From assembly GCA_024697065.1 (NCBI GenBank), contig JAILGE010000006.1, positions 1 through 64,000 of the forward strand: a stretch of 64,000 bases of DNA, given 5' to 3'. Shown here piece by piece: positions 35,119 to 43,307 of the stretch. The position numbers and the translations under genes are program-made. This stretch comes from Lachnospiraceae bacterium (GTDB taxonomy: Bacteria > Bacillota > Clostridia > Lachnospirales > Lachnospiraceae). The notes beneath the pieces were generated by a model, which did no database searches, was not told the origin of the DNA, and was given only the letters and a program-made list of their open reading frames with translations. How positions within the stretch are numbered: position 1 is the stretch's first letter; the number at the start of each line of letters is the position of its first letter.

Positions 35119-36327
35119 ATGACCAGAGATACATTAAAATATACACTTTTAAATGCAGCATATTTTGCTGCATTTTGTACTATACATGCGTATGCCGCAG
35201 TCTATCTTCTTGCTAACGGCTTCAACAATACGGAGGTGGGGATATTGCTGGCAGTTGCAAATATCACATCGGCCGTCTTTCAGCCTGTCATAGCCGGAAT
35301 AATAGATAAACCGGGATTCCTGACAAATAAGAGATTTATACTGATCTCGGTAGCTGTTATTTTTGCCGGATGCATTATCCTCATGTGTGCGCCGGGGAAA
35401 AAAATGATCATCTTTTTGATATATGCATTGATCTACATGATCCAGTTCGCATATCAGCCTGTCATGACTGCTTTATGCTTTGAATATCAAAAAGCGGGAT
35501 GCAATATCTTTTACGGCCTCGCCAGAGGTCTTGGGTCCGCAAGCTTCGCGGTGACTTCTCTGATAATAGGTCCTGTTGTTGAGGAAAAGGGAATAGCTGT
35601 TCTTATGTGGGTCAGCATAGCTGCAATGCTGATCTCTGCGGTGGTGATGATCTCTTTCGTAAAACCGAAGGAAAGCGGGGATTCCGGTGAGGCCGGGGTT
35701 CAGGCCGGCGGAGAAAGATCTGCTGCTCATAACTCTCTTTCTTCTTTTGCAAAGACATATCCGGCATTTATATTGTTTCTTCTGGCTACGATCTGCTTTT
35801 TCTTTGCCCACAATATGATCAACGATTTCATGATACAGATTATCAGGGACCTGGGCGGAAAGGAGACAGAACTCGGCATAGCCAATTTCCTCCAGGCCAT
35901 ACTTGAGCTCCCTGTAATGGCTCTTATCGGTCTCATTCTTAAGAAGATCTCTGCTGAAAAGCTTCTTATCATTTCGGGCATCGCCTTTTTTGTAAAGATA
36001 CTGATACTGGTATTTGCAAACGGAATGCCGATGATGTATGTCAGCCAGTCTTTTCAGCTTTTTGCATATGCGGTATTTATCCCGGCTGGAGCGTATTACG
36101 TGAGCAGTACCATGGAGGAGCTTGATCAGGTAAAGGGACAGGCCTTTATCACGAGTGCCATAACAATAGGCGGAGTTTTTTCAAATTTTATCAGTGGCTA
36201 TATACTTGATCATTTCAGTATAAAAGTTATGCTGGTTACCGGAAGTGCGGTATGTGCCATAGGAGTAGTGATAGGTGCGGTAGCCATGACAAAGCTGCCA
36301 CACCATGTAACAGGTAAAGTAAATTAA
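35119..36327 (+). CDS. MFS transporter (LacY/oligosaccharide-symporter-like)
   Basis: A 402-residue transporter with twelve predicted helices. The N-terminus (LKYTLLNAAYFAAFCTIHAYAAVYLLANGFNN in part) and the motif GILLAVANITSAVFQPVIAGIIDK resemble the MFS_1-like/LacY group. The central loop is Gly/Ser-rich. The ribosome site is weak and the gap to the PAP2 gene is 9 bases, so they are probably co-transcribed. Substrate unknown. Confidence 0.8.
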   Translation: MTRDTLKYTLLNAAYFAAFCTIHAYAAVYLLANGFNNTEVGILLAVANITSAVFQPVIAGIIDKPGFLTNKRFILISVAVIFAGCIILMCAPGKKMIIFLIYALIYMIQFAYQPVMTALCFEYQKAGCNIFYGLARGLGSASFAVTSLIIGPVVEEKGIAVLMWVSIAAMLISAVVMISFVKPKESGDSGEAGVQAGGERSAAHNSLSSFAKTYPAFILFLLATICFFFAHNMINDFMIQIIRDLGGKETELGIANFLQAILELPVMALIGLILKKISAEKLLIISGIAFFVKILILVFANGMPMMYVSQSFQLFAYAVFIPAGAYYVSSTMEELDQVKGQAFITSAITIGGVFSNFISGYILDHFSIKVMLVTGSAVCAIGVVIGAVAMTKLPHHVTGKVN

Positions 36328-36403
36328 TGACGGAAAAAGTTGTATAATATTCAAAGGTTATATTCACAGACAGGATCGGCTTTTATCCAAACAGGGGGTT
36401 ATC

Positions 36404-37711
36404 ATGGGTGATAAGAATGTGGCTGATTACAAAGTTGAGGATGTAGCAAAGTTTTTCCTTGAGAATGTGGACGCGGCTATTGTCGTTGATCCGTCGACGG
36501 ACAGTTATAATACAATAATAAAAAAGGGATTTTTGGAGAAATATCTCAAAGAAAGCGGGAGTTATCATGATCTGATTGTCGATCTTTGGTTTCATTTCAA
36601 TGATTCCAATGAGAAGGTATCCGATGATTATCAGGTATTTGTGGATAATACCGGAATCTTTAAGAAGAAGTACAGCAGGAAATTGAAACTTTTTCTCGGA
36701 GATGAAGAGGAAGCTCATCTTGTTCAACTGGTTGTCTATCCATTGTCCAAGTCGGATAAATATTTTTTTATCCTGGATGAGTTCGATGATGACGGATCGT
36801 TGCAGGAATCACTTACCAACACCAAGATCAGTACCATACAGAGTTCATATCTCTTCTCTATGTATATAGATCTGGTGAATGATACCACCAGCAGTATAAA
36901 TGTTACCGAGATCTCGGATGATGTTATAAATTATAATCTTAAATATTCCGAGTGGAGATTAATGATCGTTAATATGATATGGCCGGAGGATAAGGAACAG
37001 TTCCTTCGCCGTACGGATCCGGAATATCTTAAGAAGAATTTTTCAAGAGGACGTACAGCATCATATGATTGTATGATGCAGAATCTTGAAGGAAAATACA
37101 TCTGGGTCAAACTGATCTTCAGCAGAGCCCAGACATATTCCGATGATGATTACAGATTTGTATTTATGGTTCAGGATATCAATGAAAATTCCGTTGAGAT
37201 CCTGTCTACTCTCAAGAAGTATGAGGCCATGGCTATAACGGATCCTCTTACGTCCGTATTTAATCATGGTGAGATAGAAAAGCAGTTAAACAACGCTCTG
37301 TCGCTTCGGAAGAATGATAAAGAAGCGGTATCTGTCCTGATGGTCGATCTGGATATGTTCAAGAGCATTAATGATAATCATGGACATGCAGTCGGAGACG
37401 CCGCTTTGAAGGATTTTGCAGGGATATTGAGGGAAATGGCAGTTCCCTGTAAAGCGTTGGTTGGCAGATGGGGCGGTGAGGAATTTGTTGTTATTTGCTA
37501 CGGAAAGAATGCCAAAGAGGCATATGCATTGGCGGAAAATATCCGGAAAAAAGTTGAGTATTTTGAATTCCGGGATATTGGACATATCACCTGTTCTATG
37601 GGCGTAACAGAGCTTAGGGATGATGATACCTTTGAGGAAGCTTTCAACAGGATAGACAAGGCGATGTATGATTCTAAGCAAAACGGAAGAAACAAGGTGA
37701 CGCTGTTATAA
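36404..37711 (+). CDS. Diguanylate cyclase (PAS-like plus GGDEF)
   Basis: A 435-residue soluble protein. The first 250 residues contain sensor-like regions, including a PAS-type stretch (EWRLMIVNMIWPEDKEQF..., GKYIWVKLIF). The GGDEF domain (about 270-430) starts ITDPLTSVFNHGEIE and has the active site GRWGGEEFVVI, so it should make c-di-GMP. No inhibitory RxxD site is seen five residues before the active site. GGGGG precedes the ATG. Confidence 0.88.
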   Translation: MGDKNVADYKVEDVAKFFLENVDAAIVVDPSTDSYNTIIKKGFLEKYLKESGSYHDLIVDLWFHFNDSNEKVSDDYQVFVDNTGIFKKKYSRKLKLFLGDEEEAHLVQLVVYPLSKSDKYFFILDEFDDDGSLQESLTNTKISTIQSSYLFSMYIDLVNDTTSSINVTEISDDVINYNLKYSEWRLMIVNMIWPEDKEQFLRRTDPEYLKKNFSRGRTASYDCMMQNLEGKYIWVKLIFSRAQTYSDDDYRFVFMVQDINENSVEILSTLKKYEAMAITDPLTSVFNHGEIEKQLNNALSLRKNDKEAVSVLMVDLDMFKSINDNHGHAVGDAALKDFAGILREMAVPCKALVGRWGGEEFVVICYGKNAKEAYALAENIRKKVEYFEFRDIGHITCSMGVTELRDDDTFEEAFNRIDKAMYDSKQNGRNKVTLL

Positions 37712-37764
37712 GCGATTTATCAGTACTATATTTTTTACCTGAAGATTAAGGAGGTTTTAAGTTA

Positions 37765-38652
37765 ATGAGTGATTATGTTCTGAGCTGTTGCTCTTCAAGC
37801 GATCTTTCCAAGGAGTATTTCAAAAAAAGAAATATACCCGTTGTATATTTTCACTTTGAGCTTGGAGGAACTCAGTATCTTGATGATATGGGAGAGTCTG
37901 TTCCGCCAAAGGAATTGTTCAAAAGGATGCTGGACGGTGAAGATACCAAGACCAGTCAGGTCAGCATGATAGAATATGAAGAGTTCTTTGAGCCTTTCTT
38001 AAAAGAGGGGAAAGATATCATCCATGTTACACTTTCCAGCGGGCTCAGCGGGACCATCAATTCCGCAAATCTTGCGGCTGAGAATCTTAAGGAGAAATAT
38101 CCCGACAGGAAGATATATATAGTTGATTCCCTCGGAGCTTCCAGCGGATACGGATTTCTGATAGACAGCATGGCTGATCTCAGAGATAAAGGTATCAGCA
38201 TAGATGAGCTTCTTAAATATGCCGAAGAAAACAGATTGCATGTTCATCACTGGTTCTTCTCAACGGATCTTACTTTCTATATCCGCGGCGGAAGAGTATC
38301 AAAAGCAGCGGGAGCCATCGGAACGGTCCTCGGGATCTGTCCTTTGCTCAATATGGACAGTGACGGCCTCCTTATTCCCAGAGAAAAAGTTCGCGGCAAG
38401 AAGAAGGTAAGCCAGAGAATAGTTGATAAGATGGCAGAGCATGCGGATAATGGAAAAGATTATTCCGGCAAATGTTTTATATCACATTCAGATTGCCTTG
38501 AAGATGCGCAATATGTTGCAGATCTTATTGAAAAGACATTCCCGAAGCTTAATGGCAAAGTTGATATTTATCCTATAGGAGCGACCATCGGAAGTCATAC
38601 CGGCCCCGGAACCATCGCGGTATTCTTCCACGGGGATCTCAGAGTGAAGTAA
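37765..38652 (+). CDS. DegV-family fatty-acid-binding protein (FakB type)
   Basis: A 295-residue DegV protein. It binds a fatty acid, which the FakA kinase (encoded at 43308) phosphorylates for phospholipid synthesis. Motifs: DLSKEYFKKRNIPVVYF, KTSQVSM, VTLSSGLSGTINSA, and SHTGPGTIAVFF near the C-terminus. AAGGAGG precedes the ATG. Confidence 0.9.
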   Translation: MSDYVLSCCSSSDLSKEYFKKRNIPVVYFHFELGGTQYLDDMGESVPPKELFKRMLDGEDTKTSQVSMIEYEEFFEPFLKEGKDIIHVTLSSGLSGTINSANLAAENLKEKYPDRKIYIVDSLGASSGYGFLIDSMADLRDKGISIDELLKYAEENRLHVHHWFFSTDLTFYIRGGRVSKAAGAIGTVLGICPLLNMDSDGLLIPREKVRGKKKVSQRIVDKMAEHADNGKDYSGKCFISHSDCLEDAQYVADLIEKTFPKLNGKVDIYPIGATIGSHTGPGTIAVFFHGDLRVK

Positions 38653-38681
38653 GTGAAAAAACAGGAACAGCCGAACTGAGT

Positions 38682-38706
38682 AAAGGACCGTTATGCGGTC
38701 CTTTTT
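38682..38706 (+). terminator. Rho-independent terminator
   Basis: AAAGGACCG-ttatg-CGGTCCTTT with a T-run ends the DegV gene transcript. Confidence 0.88.
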
Positions 38707-38849
38707 CATTGGCTTAAATCCACAATTGATTAGATGATCAGCAGTACAAAAAACTGTGAAAAAAGAATGAAATCGGATGTATTTCCTGTACTGTATTCCG
38801 TACATATATTGCTTTAATGCTCCGGATTGTGCATACTGAGATAAGATTA

Positions 38850-38863
38850 AATTGTATACAATT
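38850..38863. promoter_or_regulatory. Perfect 14-bp palindrome before the YczE-like gene
   Basis: AATTGTATACAATT lies 17 bases upstream of the start codon, just before the ribosome site. It is a good form for a dimeric regulator site. Confidence 0.5.
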
Positions 38864-38880
38864 CGCAAAACGGAGGAATC

Positions 38881-39576
38881 ATGAAAAACAGACAACTCGG
38901 AAAAAGAATTGCGATGACTTTATTTGGTGTCATCATCTGTTCCATAAGTGTAGGCATATTTAAGATCGCTGAGCTTGGTGTGGATCCGTTCCAGTCGTTT
39001 ATGGCGGGGCTGGATTCGCTGATCCCCGTTGATTTTGGCACGTTATATATGATAGCCAATGCGGTGCTGCTTTTGTTTTCCTTAATCTTTGACAGACACT
39101 ACATCGGTATCGCTACATTCATCAATCTGTTCCTGCTTGGATATATAACAGATTTTACGCATAGATTCTTACAGACTGTGATCGTTAACCCCGGCATGCC
39201 TGTAAGGATCGCATGTCTTGCAATAGGCGTGGTGATCATATGCTTCGGATCCGCTTTCTATATGACTGCAGATCTCGGTGTTTCCACTTATGATGCGGTT
39301 GCGCTTATCATAAGCAAGACCTGGAAAAAGGGAAAATTCCAGTATGTGAGGATCATAACCGATCTTGTATGTGTCATAGTGGGTGCAGTTCTTTTTCTGG
39401 CTGCAGGCAATCCTGTTGGAAAGATTCCCACAATCGTCGGAGTGGGTACGATAATCACTGCATTTTTCATGGGGCCGCTTATCGAGTTCTTCAATGTGCA
39501 TATCGCCCGTCCTATCCTAAACGGTAAGGGGGAGAACGGGGATGAAGAAAAGACTGAGGATGTTGCAAGTGAGTGA
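38881..39576 (+). CDS. YczE/YitT-like membrane protein
   Basis: A 231-residue protein with five or six membrane segments and motifs of the YczE/YyaS family: ISVGIFKIAELGVDPFQSFM, TADLGVSTYDAVALI, and an IPTIVGVGTIITAFFMGP stretch. The last 20 residues are charged. Function in the family is not settled. CGGAGG precedes the ATG. Confidence 0.8.
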   Translation: MKNRQLGKRIAMTLFGVIICSISVGIFKIAELGVDPFQSFMAGLDSLIPVDFGTLYMIANAVLLLFSLIFDRHYIGIATFINLFLLGYITDFTHRFLQTVIVNPGMPVRIACLAIGVVIICFGSAFYMTADLGVSTYDAVALIISKTWKKGKFQYVRIITDLVCVIVGAVLFLAAGNPVGKIPTIVGVGTIITAFFMGPLIEFFNVHIARPILNGKGENGDEEKTEDVASE

Positions 39577-39609
39577 TCTGTATACAGATCGTGAGATATA
39601 AAGAAAATC

Positions 39610-39641
39610 AGACCGCATCCACAGAGGTGCGGTCTTTTTTT
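39610..39641 (+). terminator. Rho-independent terminator
   Basis: AGACCGCA...TGCGGTCT with a 10-base loop and T-run. Confidence 0.88.
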
Positions 39642-39650
39642 GCCCGTTTC

Positions 39651-39679
39651 TTGCACAAAGCGGGCGTATAAAGTATAAT
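39651..39679 (+). promoter_or_regulatory. Promoter of the Nudix/DUF2953/YtfJ block
   Basis: TTGCAC (39651-39656), 17 bases, TATAAT (39674-39679). The expected start near 39686 supports the GTG start at 39717. Confidence 0.75.
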
Positions 39680-39716
39680 TTTCATATGTGTGTGCACGTC
39701 GAAAGGAGTCTGCAAA

Positions 39717-40157
39717 GTGATAGAAGCAGTCAGTTGCGGCGGTGTGGTTATTTTCAGAGGTAAGATTTTGTTACTGTACAAGAATTACCGTAACCGGTAT
39801 GAGGGGTGGGTGCTGCCCAAGGGTACAGTAGAACCGGGTGAGGAATATCCTTATACCGCGCTTAGAGAAGTAAGAGAAGAGTCGGGAGCAAGAGCTTCCA
39901 TAGTGACTTATCTTGGTAAAAGTCAATATACGTTTAATGTTCCGGAAGATACCGTTGAGAAGGACGTTCACTGGTATCTGATGAAGGGCGTCAGTTATTA
40001 CAGTAAGCCGCAGAGAGAAGAGTATTTCCATGACTCGGGTTTCTATAAATACCATGAGGCCATTCATCTGCTTAAATTCGTTAATGAGAAAACCATTCTT
40101 GAGAAGGCATATGAATACTATCAGAGCCTTTATCGTGCAAGACTTTGGGGGAACTGA
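39717..40157 (+). CDS. Nudix hydrolase
   Basis: A 146-residue hydrolase with a full catalytic Nudix box GTVEPGEEYPYTALREVREESG. The region around LPKGTVEPGE resembles diadenosine polyphosphate (Ap4A) hydrolases, but the substrate cannot be fixed. GTG at 39717 is chosen because AAAGGAG lies 8 bases upstream; an in-frame GTG at 39690 would leave almost no leader after the promoter. The next gene starts within its stop codon. Confidence 0.85.
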   Translation: MIEAVSCGGVVIFRGKILLLYKNYRNRYEGWVLPKGTVEPGEEYPYTALREVREESGARASIVTYLGKSQYTFNVPEDTVEKDVHWYLMKGVSYYSKPQREEYFHDSGFYKYHEAIHLLKFVNEKTILEKAYEYYQSLYRARLWGN

Positions 40158-40429
40158 TGATAGAATTTGATCCGGTTTTGTATGTCAGTCCGGGGCTTAA
40201 AGATCAAAAGGCTGAGATCTGTGAAAAGCTGATGTGCGGGGAAACTGTTACCGGGATTTATATTATTTATCTCAATCTTAATACGGGACTTCCGGAAGCG
40301 ATACCGTCGTTACAGATCGGACAGAAATATTATGAAGAGCATCGTACTCACATTGTGGGACTGGCTGAAAGTTATGAGATCACTCTTCATTATCTGGCAA
40401 ATGCGGCGAGGGAACGGTACGGCTTATGA
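40157..40429 (+). CDS. Small protein of unknown function
   Basis: A 90-residue acidic protein (MIEFDPVLYVSPGLKDQ..., EITLHYLANAARERYGL) that I do not recognise. It is coupled on both sides: its ATG overlaps the Nudix stop (tgATGa pattern), GGGGG is just upstream, and its stop overlaps the DUF2953 start. No signal peptide or membrane segment. Confidence 0.7.
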   Translation: MIEFDPVLYVSPGLKDQKAEICEKLMCGETVTGIYIIYLNLNTGLPEAIPSLQIGQKYYEEHRTHIVGLAESYEITLHYLANAARERYGL

Positions 40430-41448
40430 GTATTTTTCTGACCGTTCTTAAGATAACGGGAATAGTTCTGGGAAGCTTGCTCGGACTCATACTTGTATTG
40501 ATACTGCTGCTTTTGTTTTATCCTTTTCACTACAGACTTAAGGCCGAAAAGCATGAGGAATTCAAGGCTCAGGCAAAAGTATTCTGGTTGTGGCATATAA
40601 TATCTGTCACCGCTGATTACAATAAGGAACTGAAGACGTATATCAAAGTGTTCGGGATAGATATCTACGATCTAAAGAAGAGACGTGAGGAAAAAGCCGA
40701 AAAAAAAGCAGGGAAAAAATCGGGAAAAGATTCGGATGAGGTTCTGACTTCCGAAGAAGCCGAAGCTTTGAGAAAAGAGAAGTCCGGAAACGAAGAATAC
40801 AAAGTTAAAGAGCCCGAAGTCAAAGAGACGGATATCAAAAGAACCGGTGACAATAAAGCGGATGATGAAAAACTCATCAAAGATGAGTCCGTAAGCGAAA
40901 AGAGTTCAAAGTCTTCGAAAAGGGGCAGGCAGAAAAAACGAAAGAGAAAGAAGATCACTTTCGGGCAGTTCCTTGACAGGCTTGAGGATAAGATATTTGA
41001 CTTTATTATAGATCTGCCGGATAAGGTTGCGGCGTTCTGGGACAATATCACAGGCAAGATCGAAGAGTTCATTGGAAAGATAGATTATTACGACAGACTG
41101 CTTGGAAGTAAAGGCGCGGAAGAAGTAATTAAGATGACCAAATATCGTGTCGGAAAGATACTTAAGCCTTTTATCCCGAAAAAGATAATGTGCAGTCTTG
41201 ATTATTCGGACGAAGATCCCGGAAATGTCGCAAAGATGTGGCAGTATTATGCGATGTCGATTCCCTTAAGGGACGGTATCCCCGGATATTTCGATATGAA
41301 TGCTGTTCAGGGTGAGCAGAATGTAGAGCTTGACCTGACTGTCAAAGGATTCTTTTTCCTGGGACCTATTCTGTGGCATACGGCCCTGCTGGTCCTTAAT
41401 AAGAAATTTAAATTATTTATCAAACGCCTTAAGCGGGAGGAAAGTTAA
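40426..41448 (+). CDS. DUF2953 protein (YtfI-like)
   Basis: A 340-residue protein with one N-terminal membrane helix (about 5-30), a highly charged middle (about 85-185, Lys/Glu/Ser-rich, probably unstructured) and a C-terminal DUF2953 region (CSLDYSDEDPGNVAKMWQYY, GFFFLGPILWHTALLV). In Bacillus the homologous ytfI lies next to ytfJ, as here. Its start overlaps the preceding stop (ATGA). Confidence 0.8.
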   Translation: MSIFLTVLKITGIVLGSLLGLILVLILLLLFYPFHYRLKAEKHEEFKAQAKVFWLWHIISVTADYNKELKTYIKVFGIDIYDLKKRREEKAEKKAGKKSGKDSDEVLTSEEAEALRKEKSGNEEYKVKEPEVKETDIKRTGDNKADDEKLIKDESVSEKSSKSSKRGRQKKRKRKKITFGQFLDRLEDKIFDFIIDLPDKVAAFWDNITGKIEEFIGKIDYYDRLLGSKGAEEVIKMTKYRVGKILKPFIPKKIMCSLDYSDEDPGNVAKMWQYYAMSIPLRDGIPGYFDMNAVQGEQNVELDLTVKGFFFLGPILWHTALLVLNKKFKLFIKRLKREES

Positions 41449-41847
41449 ATGGCTGACAATAGTATTACTAATGTAATGGACGCGATGATGAAAAATATGG
41501 ATCATCTTGTGGGAACCAAAACTGTTATCGGTGAATCGGTAAAGGTTGGAGACGCAGTGATCATTCCTCTTGTTGATGTTTCATTCGGTGTGGCGGCAGG
41601 AGCTACAAGCAGGGATAAGAAGAATGCGGGAGCAGGCGGACTCAATGCTAAATTATCACCCTCAGCAGTCATCATGATACAGGACGGACATGCACGTATC
41701 TTAAATGTTAAGAACACAGACTCCGTAAGCAAGATAATAGACCTTGTTCCGGAAGTGATCGACAAGTTCAAAGCAAGAAAAGCGGTTACGGTTGATGAGG
41801 ATGAGGCTGCCAAAGCCGCATTCCCGGATGAAGCCGATGACAAATAA
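41449..41847 (+). CDS. GerW/YtfJ-family protein
   Basis: A 132-residue YtfJ protein (VIGESVKVGDAVIIPLVDVSFG, GLNAKLSPSAVIMI). In Bacillus it is a sporulation/germination protein, but members occur in species not known to sporulate. It starts at the base after the upstream stop, with GGGAGG just before. No other sporulation gene is in the window. Confidence 0.85.
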   Translation: MADNSITNVMDAMMKNMDHLVGTKTVIGESVKVGDAVIIPLVDVSFGVAAGATSRDKKNAGAGGLNAKLSPSAVIMIQDGHARILNVKNTDSVSKIIDLVPEVIDKFKARKAVTVDEDEAAKAAFPDEADDK

Positions 41848-41868
41848 ACAGATCGATACAGATACCAT

Positions 41869-42468
41869 ATGAAAGAAAACGACGCGGAAATATCCGCTCT
41901 GGTGAGCAAAGAGGATATACAGGATTATAAGCGCAGGCTTTTTGCAGAAAAAGTCATGCTTTCATCCGAACGCGCCGAGATCGCGGAAGAAAGAGAGGCT
42001 CTTAACCGTGAGCGTAAGGCCATAGCAAGAGAGCGAAGGCAGCTCGAAAAAGAGACCAAGCAGCTTTCTGCCAAGATAGGGAGCCTGAGGGAATCTGCAG
42101 AATATGAGAGGAAAAGGCTTAAGAGCGAAGCCAATCTCCTGGACGGCAAGCAGAAGATTATAGAGAGAGCCTACAGATCGCTGGATGCCGACAGGCTGAG
42201 ACTTAATATCGAATATGATACTCTTCACAGAGAAAGGGAGAATCTGAGGCGGCTTACCGAGAAGTCCTCCAAAGAGATGGAGGTATACGCCACGGGGTTA
42301 TTCTTCAGAGGCGTGAACAATCAGGTGGCTCTCAAGAAGAGATATAAGGATCTGATGAAGATATATCATCCGGATAATATGGCGGGTGATCATGAAATCA
42401 TTATCAAGATCAGGGAAGAGTATGAAGATCTTTGCAGAAGGTTCGGAATGAATGGAAGAAGGGCATAA
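41869..42468 (+). CDS. Coiled-coil protein with C-terminal J-domain
   Basis: A 199-residue protein. Residues about 25-135 are a long charged coiled coil (repeats of Glu, Arg, Lys, Ala). The C-terminus has a J-domain core, YKDLMKIYHPDN with the HPD tripeptide that activates DnaK, and no Gly/Phe or zinc region. It is probably a specialised DnaK partner. No good ribosome site precedes the ATG, so it may rely on coupling to ytfJ, 21 bases upstream. Confidence 0.75.
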   Translation: MKENDAEISALVSKEDIQDYKRRLFAEKVMLSSERAEIAEEREALNRERKAIARERRQLEKETKQLSAKIGSLRESAEYERKRLKSEANLLDGKQKIIERAYRSLDADRLRLNIEYDTLHRERENLRRLTEKSSKEMEVYATGLFFRGVNNQVALKKRYKDLMKIYHPDNMAGDHEIIIKIREEYEDLCRRFGMNGRRA

Positions 42469-42498
42469 AAAAATCTCCGGAATATCCGGAGATTTTTT
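42469..42498. terminator. Bidirectional terminator
   Basis: TCTCCGGA and TCCGGAGA form a stem flanked by A-run and T-run. It ends the J-domain gene (plus) and rpmB (minus). Confidence 0.9.
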
Positions 42499-42517
42499 AT
42501 ATCTGTGAACTCAAAGT

Positions 42518-42703
42518 TTAGGCGCGCTCTACAGTACCGCTCTTTAAGCAGGTCGTGCAAACATGCAGACGCTTAGGCGTACCGTTTACCATGCACTTAA
42601 CACTCTTGATGTTTGATTTCCAGATATGGTTTGATCTTCTGTGGGAATGACTCACATTGTTTCCAAAATGAAGTCCCTTTCCGCAAACATCACACTTTGC
42701 CAT
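42518..42703 (-). CDS. rpmB: 50S ribosomal protein L28
   Basis: A 61-residue L28 (MAKCDVCGKGLHFGNNVSHS, KRLHVCTTCLKSG) of the cysteine-containing type, with two CxxC pairs that can bind zinc. The ATG at 42703 has GGGAGG upstream; an earlier in-frame ATG would add eight residues that L28 lacks. A -10 TATACT lies at 42763-42758. The divergent Asp23/fakA neighbours match the Bacillus rpmB-yloU-yloV order. Confidence 0.95.
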   Translation of the reverse strand: MAKCDVCGKGLHFGNNVSHSHRRSNHIWKSNIKSVKCMVNGTPKRLHVCTTCLKSGTVERA

Positions 42704-42839
42704 GGCTAACACCTCCCTTAGTATCAATTACATTAATAACGCTAATCTACAATCAATAGTATAACGGTATAGTTACAACCGCAACAAAAGCTATTCTAAC
42801 AGATGGAAAAATGATTTGCAAGAGGAAGTTTCAACGTCG

Positions 42840-42868
42840 TTGCAAAGGACATCCAAATCCTTTATAAT
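42840..42868 (+). promoter_or_regulatory. Promoter of the Asp23-like/fakA operon
   Basis: TTGCAA (42840-42845), 17 bases, TATAAT (42863-42868). Confidence 0.75.
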
Positions 42869-42889
42869 TATCGAATGTTAAATGAGGAA

Positions 42890-42906
42890 AACACCCGTGG
42901 GGTGTT
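42890..42906 (+). other. Leader hairpin of the Asp23-like/fakA operon
   Basis: AACACCC-gtg-GGGTGTT forms a tight 7-bp stem about 20 bases after the promoter and 30 before the start codon. No T-run follows, so it is more likely an mRNA-stability or translation element than an attenuator. Confidence 0.45.
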
Positions 42907-42935
42907 CGCATCATTAAGGCAAGGAGGGAAACTGC

Positions 42936-43292
42936 ATGAATAGTTCCATTGATACACATTTGGGCAGCATACAGATCAATAATGATGTTATAGCCAAGTA
43001 TGCGGGTACGGTTGCAAATGAGTGCTTCGGTATTGTCGGCATGGCAAGTGTAAATATGAAGGAAGGTCTGGTCCGCATCCTTAAAAAGGACAGCGTGGAC
43101 AGAGGGATAAGCGTTAGGACTAACGGGGGGAAGCTGATACTTGATTTCCATGTGATAGTTGCTTACGGAGTGAGCATCATTGCAGTAACGGAGAACCTTA
43201 TCAGCAACGTAAAGTATAAGATCGAAGAATATACCGGCCTTGAAGTAGAGAAGATCAATATCTTTGTTGAAGGCGTCAGGGTTATTGATTAA
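42936..43292 (+). CDS. Asp23/Gls24-family envelope stress protein (YloU)
   Basis: A 118-residue Asp23 protein (INNDVIAKYAGTVANECFGIVG, DFHVIVAYGVSIIAV, EKINIFVEGVRVID). Such proteins gather at the membrane. It directly precedes fakA, as yloU precedes yloV in Bacillus. AAGGAGG lies before the ATG. Confidence 0.9.
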   Translation: MNSSIDTHLGSIQINNDVIAKYAGTVANECFGIVGMASVNMKEGLVRILKKDSVDRGISVRTNGGKLILDFHVIVAYGVSIIAVTENLISNVKYKIEEYTGLEVEKINIFVEGVRVID

Positions 43293-43307
43293 GGAGGAAT
43301 AAGCTAA

